A DNA stretch of 11,098 bases from Oscillospiraceae bacterium (GCA_009785875.1 WQUF01000284.1:1-11098), one strand, 5' to 3'. Shown: positions 1 to 7,174, numbered from the stretch's first letter. The notes: generated from the letters alone by a model not told the origin. Made by a program: numbers and translations.

Positions 1-396
1 GTTTATTTAAGAGATGGATCAGATGTTACGTTGATTGCCACGGGTATCATGGTGGAAAAAGCACTGGAAGCTTCTGATATTTTAAAAAAATCTGGAATTT
101 CATCGAGGGTTTTAAACATACATAGCATTAAGCCAATCGATAAAGATGCTATTATTAAAGCTGCAATAAAGACAGGTGCGATTGTAACATGCGAAGAGCA
201 CAGCATAATAGGTGGATTAGGCTCAGCAGTTTCTGAAGTTATCAGCGAAAATTGTCCTGTATTTTTAAAGAGAGTTGGAATTTTAGATACTTTTGGTGAA
301 AGTGGTACTGCAGATCAGCTTCTTATAAAATATAAACTCACTGTAGAAGAGATTATAAATTCTGCACAGGAATTGATGAAAAGAAAGAAAGCTTAA
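1..396 (+). CDS. Transketolase, C-terminal subunit (5' end cut by window edge)
   Basis: The reading frame is open from base 1 to the TAA at 394-396, giving the last 131 residues. The sequence has the features of the C-terminal domain of transketolase: DVTLIATG, then a conserved RVLNIHSIKPID stretch, EEHSIIGGLGSAVSE, and a DTFGESG near the end. Transketolase transfers two-carbon ketol units between sugar phosphates in the non-oxidative pentose phosphate pathway, using thiamine diphosphate. Many Clostridia and archaea encode it as two separate subunits, and the short spacing and ending here fit the C-terminal one of about 310 residues. A full-length fused transketolase cannot be excluded because the start lies outside the window. 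The TTG at 31 is an internal codon, not a start. Confidence 0.9.
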   Translation, partial: VYLRDGSDVTLIATGIMVEKALEASDILKKSGISSRVLNIHSIKPIDKDAIIKAAIKTGAIVTCEEHSIIGGLGSAVSEVISENCPVFLKRVGILDTFGESGTADQLLIKYKLTVEEIINSAQELMKRKKA

Positions 397-397
397 T

Positions 398-419
398 AAT
401 ACCCTTTTGGGTATTTTTT
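398..419 (+). terminator. Intrinsic terminator after the transketolase gene
   Basis: A 7-bp stem (AATACCC at 398-404 with GGGTATT at 409-415) closes a TTTT loop and runs into a T tract ending at 419. It starts one base after the transketolase stop codon. It leaves only about 33 bases before the yitT-like start, so the next gene either relies on read-through or on a promoter overlapping this element. Confidence 0.8.
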
Positions 420-452
420 ATCATATACTATAGAATAAGAGAGGAAAATAAT

Positions 453-1304
453 ATGAAAAACATAAAAAGCTATACCATCATAACTTTTGGATCGTTTCTA
501 GTTGCCCTTGGGGTTATTTTGTTTTTCGTACCGAATAATTTAGCAGCAGGAGGGGTAACTGGCATAAGCATGATTTTGAACAGTATTTTCCCTTTTATAC
601 CAATAGGCTTTCTCATGATAGTGTTAAATGTACTTTTATTCATCATAGCGTTTTTAATTCTAGGAAATAAATTTGGAGCAAAATCAATTTATTCGGGGCT
701 AATACTCTCGTTTTTTATTTATATTTTGGAAGCTTTTTTACCTAAAAATTTTATGCTTACAGATGATTTGCTTTTATGCTCTGTTTTTGGTACGATAACT
801 TGTGCTATTGGCATGGCATTTGTGTTCAATCAAAATGCGTCTACTGGGGGTACTGACATTATTGCAAAGATACTAAATAAATTCTTCCATTATGATATCG
901 GAAAATCACTGTTAGTGGTAGATTTCCTCGTTATATTAGGTGCTGCTGCTGCGTTTGGCGTGAATAGAGCATTATATGGCATGTTCTGTGTAATCATCAA
1001 TGGTATCATTGTTGATTCTATCATAGATGGTTTAAATCAAAGCAAATCTATTTTCATAATAAGCAAAAAAGAGAAAGATATCATAGAATATATAATAAAC
1101 GATTTGGAAAGAGGTTGTACTCTTTTGAATGGTCAGGGTGGATACAATAATGATGAATTAAGGGTTATATTTTCAATTTTAGATAGAAAGGAATTCATTA
1201 AATTAAAAAACTATATTAAGGTGCTAGATGACAATGCTTTTATAGCTGTAAGCCGTGCTAGCGAGGTATTAGGCGAGGGCTTTAAGATATTGAGAGAGGA
1301 TTAA
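453..1304 (+). CDS. YitT family membrane protein (DUF161 + DUF2179)
   Basis: A 283-residue protein with two parts. Residues 1-200 are strongly hydrophobic with about five to six membrane segments and carry the family motif ASTGGTDIIAKI at 129-140 and an early NNLAAGGVTGIS at 28-39. Residues 220-276 form a soluble DUF2179 domain containing RGCTLLNGQGGY and ending FIAVSRASEVLGEGF. The length matches the family. Members are common in Firmicutes, usually in several copies; their substrate is not established, so no transport function is assigned. The start is ATG 453 with GAGG at 441-444, eight bases upstream. It follows a transketolase terminator and precedes the ftsE promoter, so it may be a single-gene unit. 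Confidence 0.9.
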   Translation: MKNIKSYTIITFGSFLVALGVILFFVPNNLAAGGVTGISMILNSIFPFIPIGFLMIVLNVLLFIIAFLILGNKFGAKSIYSGLILSFFIYILEAFLPKNFMLTDDLLLCSVFGTITCAIGMAFVFNQNASTGGTDIIAKILNKFFHYDIGKSLLVVDFLVILGAAAAFGVNRALYGMFCVIINGIIVDSIIDGLNQSKSIFIISKKEKDIIEYIINDLERGCTLLNGQGGYNNDELRVIFSILDRKEFIKLKNYIKVLDDNAFIAVSRASEVLGEGFKILRED

Positions 1305-1326
1305 TTATGGTGATGACAATTAATGT

Positions 1327-1355
1327 TTCAAATTTATTGTTAATTATGATATAAT
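1327..1355 (+). promoter_or_regulatory. Probable sigma-A promoter of ftsE-ftsX(-ctpA)
   Basis: A perfect TATAAT at 1350-1355 is preceded by TG one base upstream (TGATATAAT), an extended -10 element. A weak -35, TTCAAA at 1327-1332, lies 17 bases upstream and matches four of six consensus positions. The next start codon is at 1407, leaving a leader of about 45 bases. There is no other gene between it and ftsE, and no clear terminator between yitT and this site. Confidence 0.55.
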
Positions 1356-1406
1356 TGTAAATATAAAAATATTTAGATTATTATTAAGGGTTTTAAGAGG
1401 TAGACA

Positions 1407-2102
1407 ATGATTAAATTTGATAATGTTAGCAAAATTTATACAGGTAATACATACGCATTAAAGACAACATCTCTTAATATTGATAGGGGAGAATTCGTCT
1501 TTTTAGTAGGGATAAGTGGTGCCGGTAAATCGACCATGATTAAATTGCTTTTGAAGGAAGAAGAGCCAACTTCTGGCACCATATTCGTTAATAAAGAGAA
1601 TATCACTTTATTAAAAAGAAAGCAAATTCCATTTTTTAGAAGAAAAATTGGGGTTGTATTTCAAGACTTTAGGCTGATTCCTACTTTAAATGTTTATGAA
1701 AATGTAGCGTTTGCACTTAGAGCGACGGAAGCACCATATAAAGATATTGCAAAGAAAGTTCCCCTCGTTTTATCGCTTATGGGGCTTTCTGCAAAACATA
1801 AATCCTTTCCAGATGAATTGTCAGGTGGAGAGCAACAAAGGGTAGCAATAGGCAGGGCTATTATAAACAATCCTCTTGTTGTTATAGCGGATGAACCTAC
1901 TGGAAATCTAGACCATGAAACATCTCAGGGCATTATGGATATACTAAATGATATAAATAGAGCAGGGACTACTGTCATCATGGCTACACACGCAAAAGAT
2001 ATTGTTAATGTAATGAAAAAAAGAGTTATAACTTTGGAAAGCGGCGAGGTTGTCAGAGATATAAGAGGAGGAGGTTACGAAGATGAAGCTAAGTTCTTTT
2101 AA
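1407..2102 (+). CDS. ftsE: Cell division ATP-binding protein FtsE
   Basis: A 231-residue ABC ATPase. Walker A is GISGAGKST at 35-43, the Q-loop glutamine is Q86, the signature LSGGEQQR is at 138-145, Walker B ends at the catalytic E163 (VVIADEP) and the switch histidine is H195. The stretch around 73-100 (RRKIGVVFQDFRLIPTLNV) is typical of FtsE rather than other small ABC ATPases. FtsE forms a complex with FtsX in the cytoplasmic membrane; ATP hydrolysis drives conformational changes that switch on peptidoglycan hydrolases outside the cell, rather than transport. GAGG at 1397-1400 sits six bases before ATG 1407. Its last 20 bases overlap ftsX, which indicates translational coupling and co-transcription. 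Confidence 0.95.
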   Translation: MIKFDNVSKIYTGNTYALKTTSLNIDRGEFVFLVGISGAGKSTMIKLLLKEEEPTSGTIFVNKENITLLKRKQIPFFRRKIGVVFQDFRLIPTLNVYENVAFALRATEAPYKDIAKKVPLVLSLMGLSAKHKSFPDELSGGEQQRVAIGRAIINNPLVVIADEPTGNLDHETSQGIMDILNDINRAGTTVIMATHAKDIVNVMKKRVITLESGEVVRDIRGGGYEDEAKFF

Positions 2103-2955
2103 GGATGCTTTTGCAGATGCGACCAGGAGCTTTTCCAGGAATAGGACTTTAAGCATAGCAGCAATAATCAATTTAACGCTTACGCTTTTATTCTTTGGGA
2201 TAATTCTCATGAGCGTATTAGGTATTGGAAGTTTTTTAACTGATATTGAATCAAAATATATAGTAAATGTCTATATTAAAGATAACCCTCCTACCACCAA
2301 AGCAATGGAGGATAGTATTAAACAAAAACTCTTGAGCATAACTGGAGTTGAAGAAGTCACATATGTAAGTAAAGAAGAAGCAGAACAGCTATTTCAAAAA
2401 GATTATAACGTAGGCGGACTCTCTGGAGCATTGCCTGCATCTTTTAAGGTTAAGATAAAATCTACAGATTTGGTAGATGTCATCACAAAAGAAATGACAG
2501 GATTTCCTGGCGTGGATACTGTAAATAGTGCTAAGGATACAATTGAACTTTTAGAGAATATAATTTCATTTGCAAGATGGTTTTGCATCATTATTTTTGC
2601 ACTTTTTTTAGGTATTTCATTATTTTTGATTTCCAATACTATAAGGCTTACTATATTTTCAAGGAGAAAAGAAATAAGCATAATGAAATATATTGGAGCA
2701 ACAGATGGATATATAAAGAGGCCATTTGTATTGGAAGGTATGCTCATAGGTTTCTTTGGCGCTATAATAGCTCTCTTAATTCTATACTTTTTTTATTTGC
2801 TCGTATTTAAAGTATTGGTTGTGCCTCCATTTAGTTTAAAGCTGCTTCAGCCAAGAGATTTACTCCTATTAGGATTACCTATTTATTTAGTATTTGGGAT
2901 ATCTGTTGGAGGGCTTGCTAGTATATTCAGTATTCGTAAATTTTTAGTAGTATAA
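2083..2955 (+). CDS. ftsX: Cell division membrane protein FtsX
   Basis: A 290-residue integral membrane protein with the FtsX layout: a short cytoplasmic N-terminus, a first membrane segment around 25-51, an extracellular domain around 52-158, and three further segments around 163-185, 217-241 and 262-282. The cytoplasmic loop after segment 2 holds RRKEISIMKYIGAT (194-207), a hallmark of the FtsX-type permease family that contacts the ATPase. The extracellular domain is the part that binds hydrolases or their activators. The start at ATG 2083 lies inside the ftsE end and is served by a strong GGAGGAGG-type site at about 2066-2074. Length agrees with Firmicute FtsX. Confidence 0.95.
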   Translation: MKLSSFKDAFADATRSFSRNRTLSIAAIINLTLTLLFFGIILMSVLGIGSFLTDIESKYIVNVYIKDNPPTTKAMEDSIKQKLLSITGVEEVTYVSKEEAEQLFQKDYNVGGLSGALPASFKVKIKSTDLVDVITKEMTGFPGVDTVNSAKDTIELLENIISFARWFCIIIFALFLGISLFLISNTIRLTIFSRRKEISIMKYIGATDGYIKRPFVLEGMLIGFFGAIIALLILYFFYLLVFKVLVVPPFSLKLLQPRDLLLLGLPIYLVFGISVGGLASIFSIRKFLVV

Positions 2956-2976
2956 TAGCAATTGAAAACATATATA

Positions 2977-3000
2977 TTAACTATAAGAAATTATAGTTAA
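2977..3000 (+). promoter_or_regulatory. Perfect 10-bp hairpin with GAAA loop abutting the ctpA ribosome binding site
   Basis: TTAACTATAA (2977-2986) and TTATAGTTAA (2991-3000) are exact inverted repeats closing a GAAA tetraloop of the GNRA class. The next base begins the ctpA Shine-Dalgarno GGAG (3001-3004). There is no T tract, so it is not a standard terminator. Only one stem pair is C-G. It could stabilise or mark the ftsX-ctpA junction in the mRNA, or present the ribosome binding site; the role is inferred. Confidence 0.5.
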
Positions 3001-3009
3001 GGAGAGCTA

Positions 3010-4203
3010 ATGGTAAAAAATAAAAATATTGTTATTTTGGGTGTAGTCGTTATTTTATTTACTAATGTTTTTTCATTTATTTTTGGTGGTTTTTTCATAA
3101 AAGATAAACTTGAGGGGAGTACTGCTCAAAATAATGGAGAGTATAGTAAACTTGATCAAGTCAAAAGAGATTTAGAGTACATGTACGATGGAAATGTTGA
3201 TGAAGCGAAATTGATGGATGGTGCTATAAAAGGCATGGCTGATTCACTTGGAGATCCTTATACGGTTTATATGGACAGCCAGGAATATTCAGATTTTGTA
3301 GTTCAATCAACAGGTAAATACAGTGGAATAGGTATTCAAATAATAGCTAAAAAGGACATAAATAAAATAGAAGTCGTGGATGTGTTTAAGGACTCTCCCG
3401 CTGAAAAGGCTGGTATAAAGGTACAAGATTACATAGTGAAGGTGGATAATGAAGAAGTAGATGCATCCAGCTCAGATAGAGCAGTTACTCTGATGAAAGG
3501 AAAAGAAGGATCTTCTGTCACTGTTACAATCTATAGGGAAGGTATTGGAAACATAGATGTATCTATGGTAAGATCTGTAGTTACAGTTAATACTGTGACA
3601 GGTGAAATGATTGATGATAAAATTGGCTATATAAAGATCTCCATGTTTGATGAAAATACTTCAGGCAATTTGAAGGCAAAATTAAAAGAGCTTTCAGATC
3701 AAAATATGAAGGGACTTATTTTAGATTTAAGAGATAATCCAGGTGGGCTTCTTGACCAATGTGTTAGTATGGTTTCAAACTTCGTTAAAAATGGCGATTT
3801 AATCGTGAGTACAAAAGGAAAGAATTCTCCTGAAAAGAAATTCATTTCTAAAGGAGGAGATTATGTTGGACTTCCTATGGTAATACTCATGAACGGAAAT
3901 TCAGCATCTGCTTCAGAGATTTTTATTGGAGCTATGAGAGATTATAAGCTAGCTACAACTGTTGGGACAAAGTCATTTGGAAAAGGAATTGTACAAAGTT
4001 TACATCCATATCCGCAATATAATTCTGCATTAAAAGTGACTACATCAAAGTATTATACTCCACTAGGAAATAATATTCAGGGTACAGGAATCCAGCCTGA
4101 TATTAAGGTAGAATATCCTTCTGAGCTTTTAAAACAAGCTTATTCCAGAGATAATGACCCTCAATTTCAAAAAGCTCTAGAGGTTATAAAGACGAAAATA
4201 TAA
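3010..4203 (+). CDS. ctpA: S41 family C-terminal processing peptidase (CtpA/CtpB type)
   Basis: A 397-residue membrane-anchored serine protease. Residues 6-30 form one membrane segment, so the rest faces outside. A PDZ domain spans about 98-180, containing GIGIQI (106-111) and SPAEKAGI (129-136). The peptidase part has LDLRDNPGG (238-246), the nucleophile loop NSASASEIF with catalytic S300, and GKG with K325, exactly 25 residues later as in Prc and the D1 protease; Q329 completes the S-K-Q arrangement known from CtpB. Family members cleave C-terminal regions of exported proteins. It lies 54 bases after ftsX with GGAG five bases before ATG 3010, so it is probably co-transcribed with ftsEX. A convergent hairpin follows. 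Confidence 0.95.
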   Translation: MVKNKNIVILGVVVILFTNVFSFIFGGFFIKDKLEGSTAQNNGEYSKLDQVKRDLEYMYDGNVDEAKLMDGAIKGMADSLGDPYTVYMDSQEYSDFVVQSTGKYSGIGIQIIAKKDINKIEVVDVFKDSPAEKAGIKVQDYIVKVDNEEVDASSSDRAVTLMKGKEGSSVTVTIYREGIGNIDVSMVRSVVTVNTVTGEMIDDKIGYIKISMFDENTSGNLKAKLKELSDQNMKGLILDLRDNPGGLLDQCVSMVSNFVKNGDLIVSTKGKNSPEKKFISKGGDYVGLPMVILMNGNSASASEIFIGAMRDYKLATTVGTKSFGKGIVQSLHPYPQYNSALKVTTSKYYTPLGNNIQGTGIQPDIKVEYPSELLKQAYSRDNDPQFQKALEVIKTKI

Positions 4204-4219
4204 AATCAGTTCTTAAAGA

Positions 4220-4265
4220 GGAGCTAATAGCAAAACCTATAAAAAATAAGTTTTGCTATAGCTCC
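4220..4265. terminator. Long hairpin between two convergent genes, likely two-way terminator
   Basis: The left arm 4220-4236 (GGAGCTAATAGCAAAAC) pairs with 4250-4265 (GTTTTGCTATAGCTCC) over 16 base pairs with a single bulged A; the loop is about 13 bases. It occupies nearly the whole gap between the ctpA stop (4203) and the stop of the minus-strand gene (4270). The T runs on either side are short (CTTTA on plus, TCTTT on minus), so efficiency in each direction is uncertain, but position and strength favour a shared terminator. Confidence 0.75.
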
Positions 4266-4269
4266 TTTA

Positions 4270-5991
4270 CTAATTTGTCTTATCAATATAAATGTTATCA
4301 AAATACACTGCTCCATTTGCTAATATTGAGACATTTTTAACATAAGGTTTAACTGCTACAGGAATGGCATAAAAAAATATAGGAATTATAGGTGAATCTT
4401 CAAGAAGGATTGATTCGCAATCCTTTAATAGCTTGATTCTATTTGCACTATTTAATTCTATAAAAGAAGCCTCTAGTTTTTCATCATAAATTGGATTTGA
4501 ATAGCTCACATCATCTTCTTCATTTTTGCTATAAAATTTGCTAAGGAATGTATTTGCATCCATATAATCTCCAATTTGTGTATCATTTATAATGACGAAT
4601 TGCTTTGAGTCTTTTTCGATTTTAAATGTAGCTGGATCTTCACCTTTAATTTCAAGGGTAATTCCTAAATTATCTCTCCACATGGATTGTATTGCAGTTG
4701 CTATTTTTTTATTTAAATTATTAGGATCATCATTATATATGTACTTAAGGGTAGGAAAATTTTTACCATTTGGATATCCTGCATCCATCATAAGTGCTTT
4801 TGCTGTTTCAATATCATTATCATTTATGTACTTTTTATCATTAAATTCTTCGTTTTTATCGTCTTTTACGCCATAAGGGACATAAGCAAGCGCAGGTTTA
4901 CCAGACATAGTTATTGCATCTATAATGCTTTGTCTGTCGATGGCAAGTGAAAGAGCTTTTCTAATTCTCACATCTTTTAAAACCTTCGCACTTTCAGGAT
5001 CGATTTTTTCAATCTCAGAAGATTGATTTATGGTTAAAAAGTATGTCCCTATAAAAGGAAAGGCTTTATATGCCTTTTTATCTGTCAATTCTGAAATTGA
5101 TGAAATAGGAGGGTTTTTTATAAAATCTATCTCATCATTTATAAAAGAAGAAATAGCAGCATTTTCATCTTTTATTATTTTAAAAGTTATATCCTCCAAT
5201 TTAATATTTTTTGAATTTAAAAATTCTTCGTTCCTTGAAACAACTAATAGAGAATCTTTAGTCCACTCTTTTAATTTAAAAGGACCGTTTGTTATGCAGG
5301 TTTTAGGGTCGTAAGTCCAAGAATCATTTTCTTCATTGACCTTTGAAATAATATCTTCTCTTAAAGGCATGAAGATTTCGTTTGTTAAAAGTTCAAGAAA
5401 ATAAGGAACTGGACTATTCAGAGTAATTTCCAAATCTAAATCGCCAAGAGCTTTAATGCCAACTTCATCGAAAGAAACAAGATTGTCATAATAAGCTTTT
5501 GCGTTTTTTATATTAAAAAGTTCGGAAACATGAGGAGATTTTTTTAATGTCAAAGCTCTCTTAATGGAATATACAAAGTCGTTTGAAGAGACACTTTTTC
5601 CATCACTCCATTTTGCACCTTTATTTATCTTGAATTTATAATTCAATCCATCTGTAGAAACACTAGGAAGATTCTCTGCCACGCCTGGAATAACATTACC
5701 TTCATCATTTAAAGTAGTTAGGCCTTGATATAATGCTCTTATAACTGTAAATCCACTATCTGACAAATTTAACGATGGATCTATTATAGGATTATCAGAT
5801 AATTCCCAAGTAAGCTTTTGTTCATTTAAAGAATTCTGAGTATTATTTGTATCCTCATTATTAAATGATGATGAGTTTGAAATAGACGTGTTTTTGTTGT
5901 CGATATTAGTACCACAGCCAGAAAATAATAAAGCTAGCATAAATAGTAAAATGCTAAAGGATAAAATTTTCTTTTTACTACTTATAAACAT
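4270..5991 (-). CDS. Oligopeptide ABC transporter substrate-binding lipoprotein (OppA type, SBP_bac_5), orphan
   Basis: A 573-residue exported binding protein. The signal peptide has KKK at 6-8, a hydrophobic stretch 9-23 and a lipobox FSGC with the lipidated C26; a Ser/Asn-rich linker runs to about residue 58. The mature part shows family 5 binding-protein features: IDPSLN near 65-70, ALYQGL (86-91), GVAENLP, and the conserved KWSDGK followed by SNDFVYSIKRAL around 127-147. It would capture peptides outside the membrane and pass them to an Opp permease. The length is normal for OppA. ATG at 5989-5991 has an excellent GGAGGT four bases upstream. No permease or ATPase gene is intact nearby; a ruined oppF lies directly upstream, so the protein must work with a distant transporter, serve as a sensor, or be on its way out. 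It shows no stops or frameshifts itself. Confidence 0.93.
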   Translation of the reverse strand: MFISSKKKILSFSILLFMLALLFSGCGTNIDNKNTSISNSSSFNNEDTNNTQNSLNEQKLTWELSDNPIIDPSLNLSDSGFTVIRALYQGLTTLNDEGNVIPGVAENLPSVSTDGLNYKFKINKGAKWSDGKSVSSNDFVYSIKRALTLKKSPHVSELFNIKNAKAYYDNLVSFDEVGIKALGDLDLEITLNSPVPYFLELLTNEIFMPLREDIISKVNEENDSWTYDPKTCITNGPFKLKEWTKDSLLVVSRNEEFLNSKNIKLEDITFKIIKDENAAISSFINDEIDFIKNPPISSISELTDKKAYKAFPFIGTYFLTINQSSEIEKIDPESAKVLKDVRIRKALSLAIDRQSIIDAITMSGKPALAYVPYGVKDDKNEEFNDKKYINDNDIETAKALMMDAGYPNGKNFPTLKYIYNDDPNNLNKKIATAIQSMWRDNLGITLEIKGEDPATFKIEKDSKQFVIINDTQIGDYMDANTFLSKFYSKNEEDDVSYSNPIYDEKLEASFIELNSANRIKLLKDCESILLEDSPIIPIFFYAIPVAVKPYVKNVSILANGAVYFDNIYIDKTN

Positions 5992-5993
5992 AA

Positions 5994-6300
5994 TTACCTC
6001 CGATTTATCAGTGATTTTGTATATGGATGCATTGGTTTTTTATATAATTTGTCGTTCCCTGTTAGTTCAACTAAGCTTCCTAAATACATAATTTTAGCTC
6101 TGTTTGAAATGTGTAAAATTTAAATAAATCGTGAGCAATATGTTAATCCAAATTCATCTTGAAGATGTTTTAGCGTATTCACAACTTGAGCTTGTATTTA
6201 TACATTCAGTTTTTATACATATGTTTATGCTTTTAAGACAGAAAATATAGGCTTTAATTTACGGCTATAATTCTTTGGAATATTTTATTAACACTTCAAA
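5994..6300 (-). pseudogene. Decayed oppF-like peptide-transporter ATPase (C-terminal half)
   Basis: Read on the minus strand, this stretch keeps pieces of OppF in the right order. A QRI..IA-like trace and KP (about 6250-6280) mark the region after the ABC signature. At 6198-6239 VLKA*TYV*KLNV* aligns without gaps to the Walker B and D-loop consensus VLIADEPVSALDVS. IQAQV (6183-6197) and LQDEFGLTY (6138-6164) follow, then a damaged AHDL, HISNR (6099-6113), MYLG..VEL and LYKKPMHPYT, ending at a TAA at 5994-5996. In-frame stops lie at 6225-6227, 6213-6215, 6198-6200 and 6120-6122, and about three codons are missing around the switch histidine. The N-terminal half and about 50 C-terminal codons are gone. 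MYLG with VEL and HPYT is diagnostic of OppF rather than OppD. This fills most of the otherwise gene-free gap 5992-6424. Confidence 0.85.
6041..6070 (-). promoter_or_regulatory. Possible promoter of the orphan oppA-like gene
   Basis: On the minus strand TTGAAC (6070-6065) and TATATA (6046-6041) are 18 bases apart, each matching four of six consensus positions, about 50 bases before the start codon. The terminator at 6393-6420 should block transcription from the upstream gene, so the oppA-like gene needs its own promoter. These bases derive from the oppF remnant (the VEL and LY codons), so the match could be chance. Confidence 0.35.
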
Positions 6301-6392
6301 TATTATACAATATTGTTTTAAGTTTAACAATATACTTTAGTTAAAAAAATAAAGTATTTCTTATTAGTATATTATTTTTTTGTTAAATTGTT

Positions 6393-6420
6393 AAAAAAAG
6401 ATGAAGCTAAAGCTTCATCT
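6393..6420 (-). terminator. Intrinsic terminator of the YtaF/MntP-like gene
   Basis: AGATGAAGCT (6399-6408) and AGCTTCATCT (6411-6420) are perfect 10-base inverted repeats, in practice an 8-bp stem with a 6-base loop. On the minus strand it is followed by a run of T from the A tract 6393-6399. It begins five bases after the stop codon of the gene ending at 6425. The stretch between it and the oppF remnant (6301-6392) is featureless A+T-rich DNA. Confidence 0.85.
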
Positions 6421-6424
6421 ATAA

Positions 6425-7015
6425 TTATAGAATTTCATATATTGCAATTAAAATAATCAATATTCCAGCTATAAGGGGTGAATATTTTCCAAATTTTTTA
6501 TACAAATATTTTTTACCAAATGCTAGCCCAATTAATAATAGAAGTATTGTTACAATAAAAGTAAAAATGGAAGTTAATATTATATTAAGCCCAACAATAC
6601 TAGCACCAATTCCCACCCCTAAATTATTTATAGTTAGTGCAAATGATAGTGTGAGGCTTTCTTTAAAATTTACATCTCCAGAGTTATCTTCATCAAAGGC
6701 AGATGGATCGACTATAATATCTTTATATACTGATTCTTCTTTTTTGTTATTTTTGACAAAGAAATCTTTTATAAACCACAGACCAATTAGCATTAATGAT
6801 ATAGATCCTATGAGGCTTAAATAAGAGCTGTTTATAAATTTTGTTATAGTAAATCCAATATACATTGAAATAAATGTTCCTAATGTGCTTACAAATGCAA
6901 TCATAAAATATGAATATATTTTAAACTTAATATTTTTAATTCCATAAGCTATAGACATTCCTAAAGTGTCTAAGTTTGCTGCTATTGCAAACATTAGTGT
7001 AATAATTATCCTCAT
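6425..7015 (-). CDS. YtaF/MntP-family membrane protein with EF-hand-like loop
   Basis: A 196-residue membrane protein with about six membrane segments in two related halves, as in the DUF204 group that includes the manganese exporter MntP and the sporulation protein YtaF. The first half has AANLDTLGMSIAYGI with D16 at the position of the functional aspartate of MntP. The second has FALTINNLGVGIGASIVG, where the family usually has LD(S/A)FG; N130 replaces the aspartate. The cytoplasmic loop between them, DEDNSGDVNFKE (108-119), fits the EF-hand calcium-loop pattern DxDxSGxVxxxE; a related stretch is, from memory, typical of YtaF, which favours YtaF over MntP. Start ATG 7013-7015 is preceded by only a weak AGGA. 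Substrate or sporulation role is not shown by the sequence. Confidence 0.8.
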   Translation of the reverse strand: MRIIITLMFAIAANLDTLGMSIAYGIKNIKFKIYSYFMIAFVSTLGTFISMYIGFTITKFINSSYLSLIGSISLMLIGLWFIKDFFVKNNKKEESVYKDIIVDPSAFDEDNSGDVNFKESLTLSFALTINNLGVGIGASIVGLNIILTSIFTFIVTILLLLIGLAFGKKYLYKKFGKYSPLIAGILIILIAIYEIL

Positions 7016-7047
7016 TTTTTAATCCTAAAATATTATTGTCCATAATT

Positions 7048-7078
7048 ATTATATTCAAATATAAATTTAAGTTGCCAA
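7048..7078 (-). promoter_or_regulatory. Possible promoter of the YtaF/MntP-like gene
   Basis: On the minus strand TTGGCA (7078-7073, five of six consensus positions) and a perfect TATAAT (7053-7048) lie about 33 bases before the start codon. Their spacing is 19 bases, longer than ideal, which lowers confidence. The divergent gene on the plus strand has a TATAAT at 7118-7123 within a 14-base palindrome (ATTATTATAATAAT, 7113-7126) but no good -35 box. Confidence 0.4.
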
Positions 7079-7174
7079 ATATGTATTTAAGCAGTATCAG
7101 TTTTCGTATAGAATTATTATAATAATAGTGGTATTATATATAAAAATATTTTTTTATTTGAAAGGAAGATGCAA

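Noticed and set aside
1509..1535. FtsE Walker A has Ile instead of the usual Pro (GISGAGKST)
   Set aside because: This position is free in the GxxGxGK(S/T) consensus and all catalytic residues are present, so no loss of function is implied.
2962..2987. Possible separate ctpA promoter (TTGAAA and TATAAG)
   Set aside because: The boxes look good singly but are only 14 bases apart, too close for a sigma-A promoter; TATAAG also lies in the hairpin stem.
4592..5314. Plus-strand open frames inside the oppA-like gene
   Set aside because: They have no ribosome binding sites or recognisable domains and are shadows of the minus-strand coding sequence.
6310..6357. Two 8-base inverted repeats (ATATTGTT/AACAATAT and ATACTTTA/TAAAGTAT)
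   Set aside because: Such short A+T-only repeats are expected by chance in a stretch this A+T-rich, and they have no T tract or nearby gene start.
7113..7126. 14-base palindrome ATTATTATAATAAT before the DUF6483-like gene as an operator
   Set aside because: It is a simple A/T repeat in a very A+T-rich promoter gap; no second copy or regulator gene supports it.
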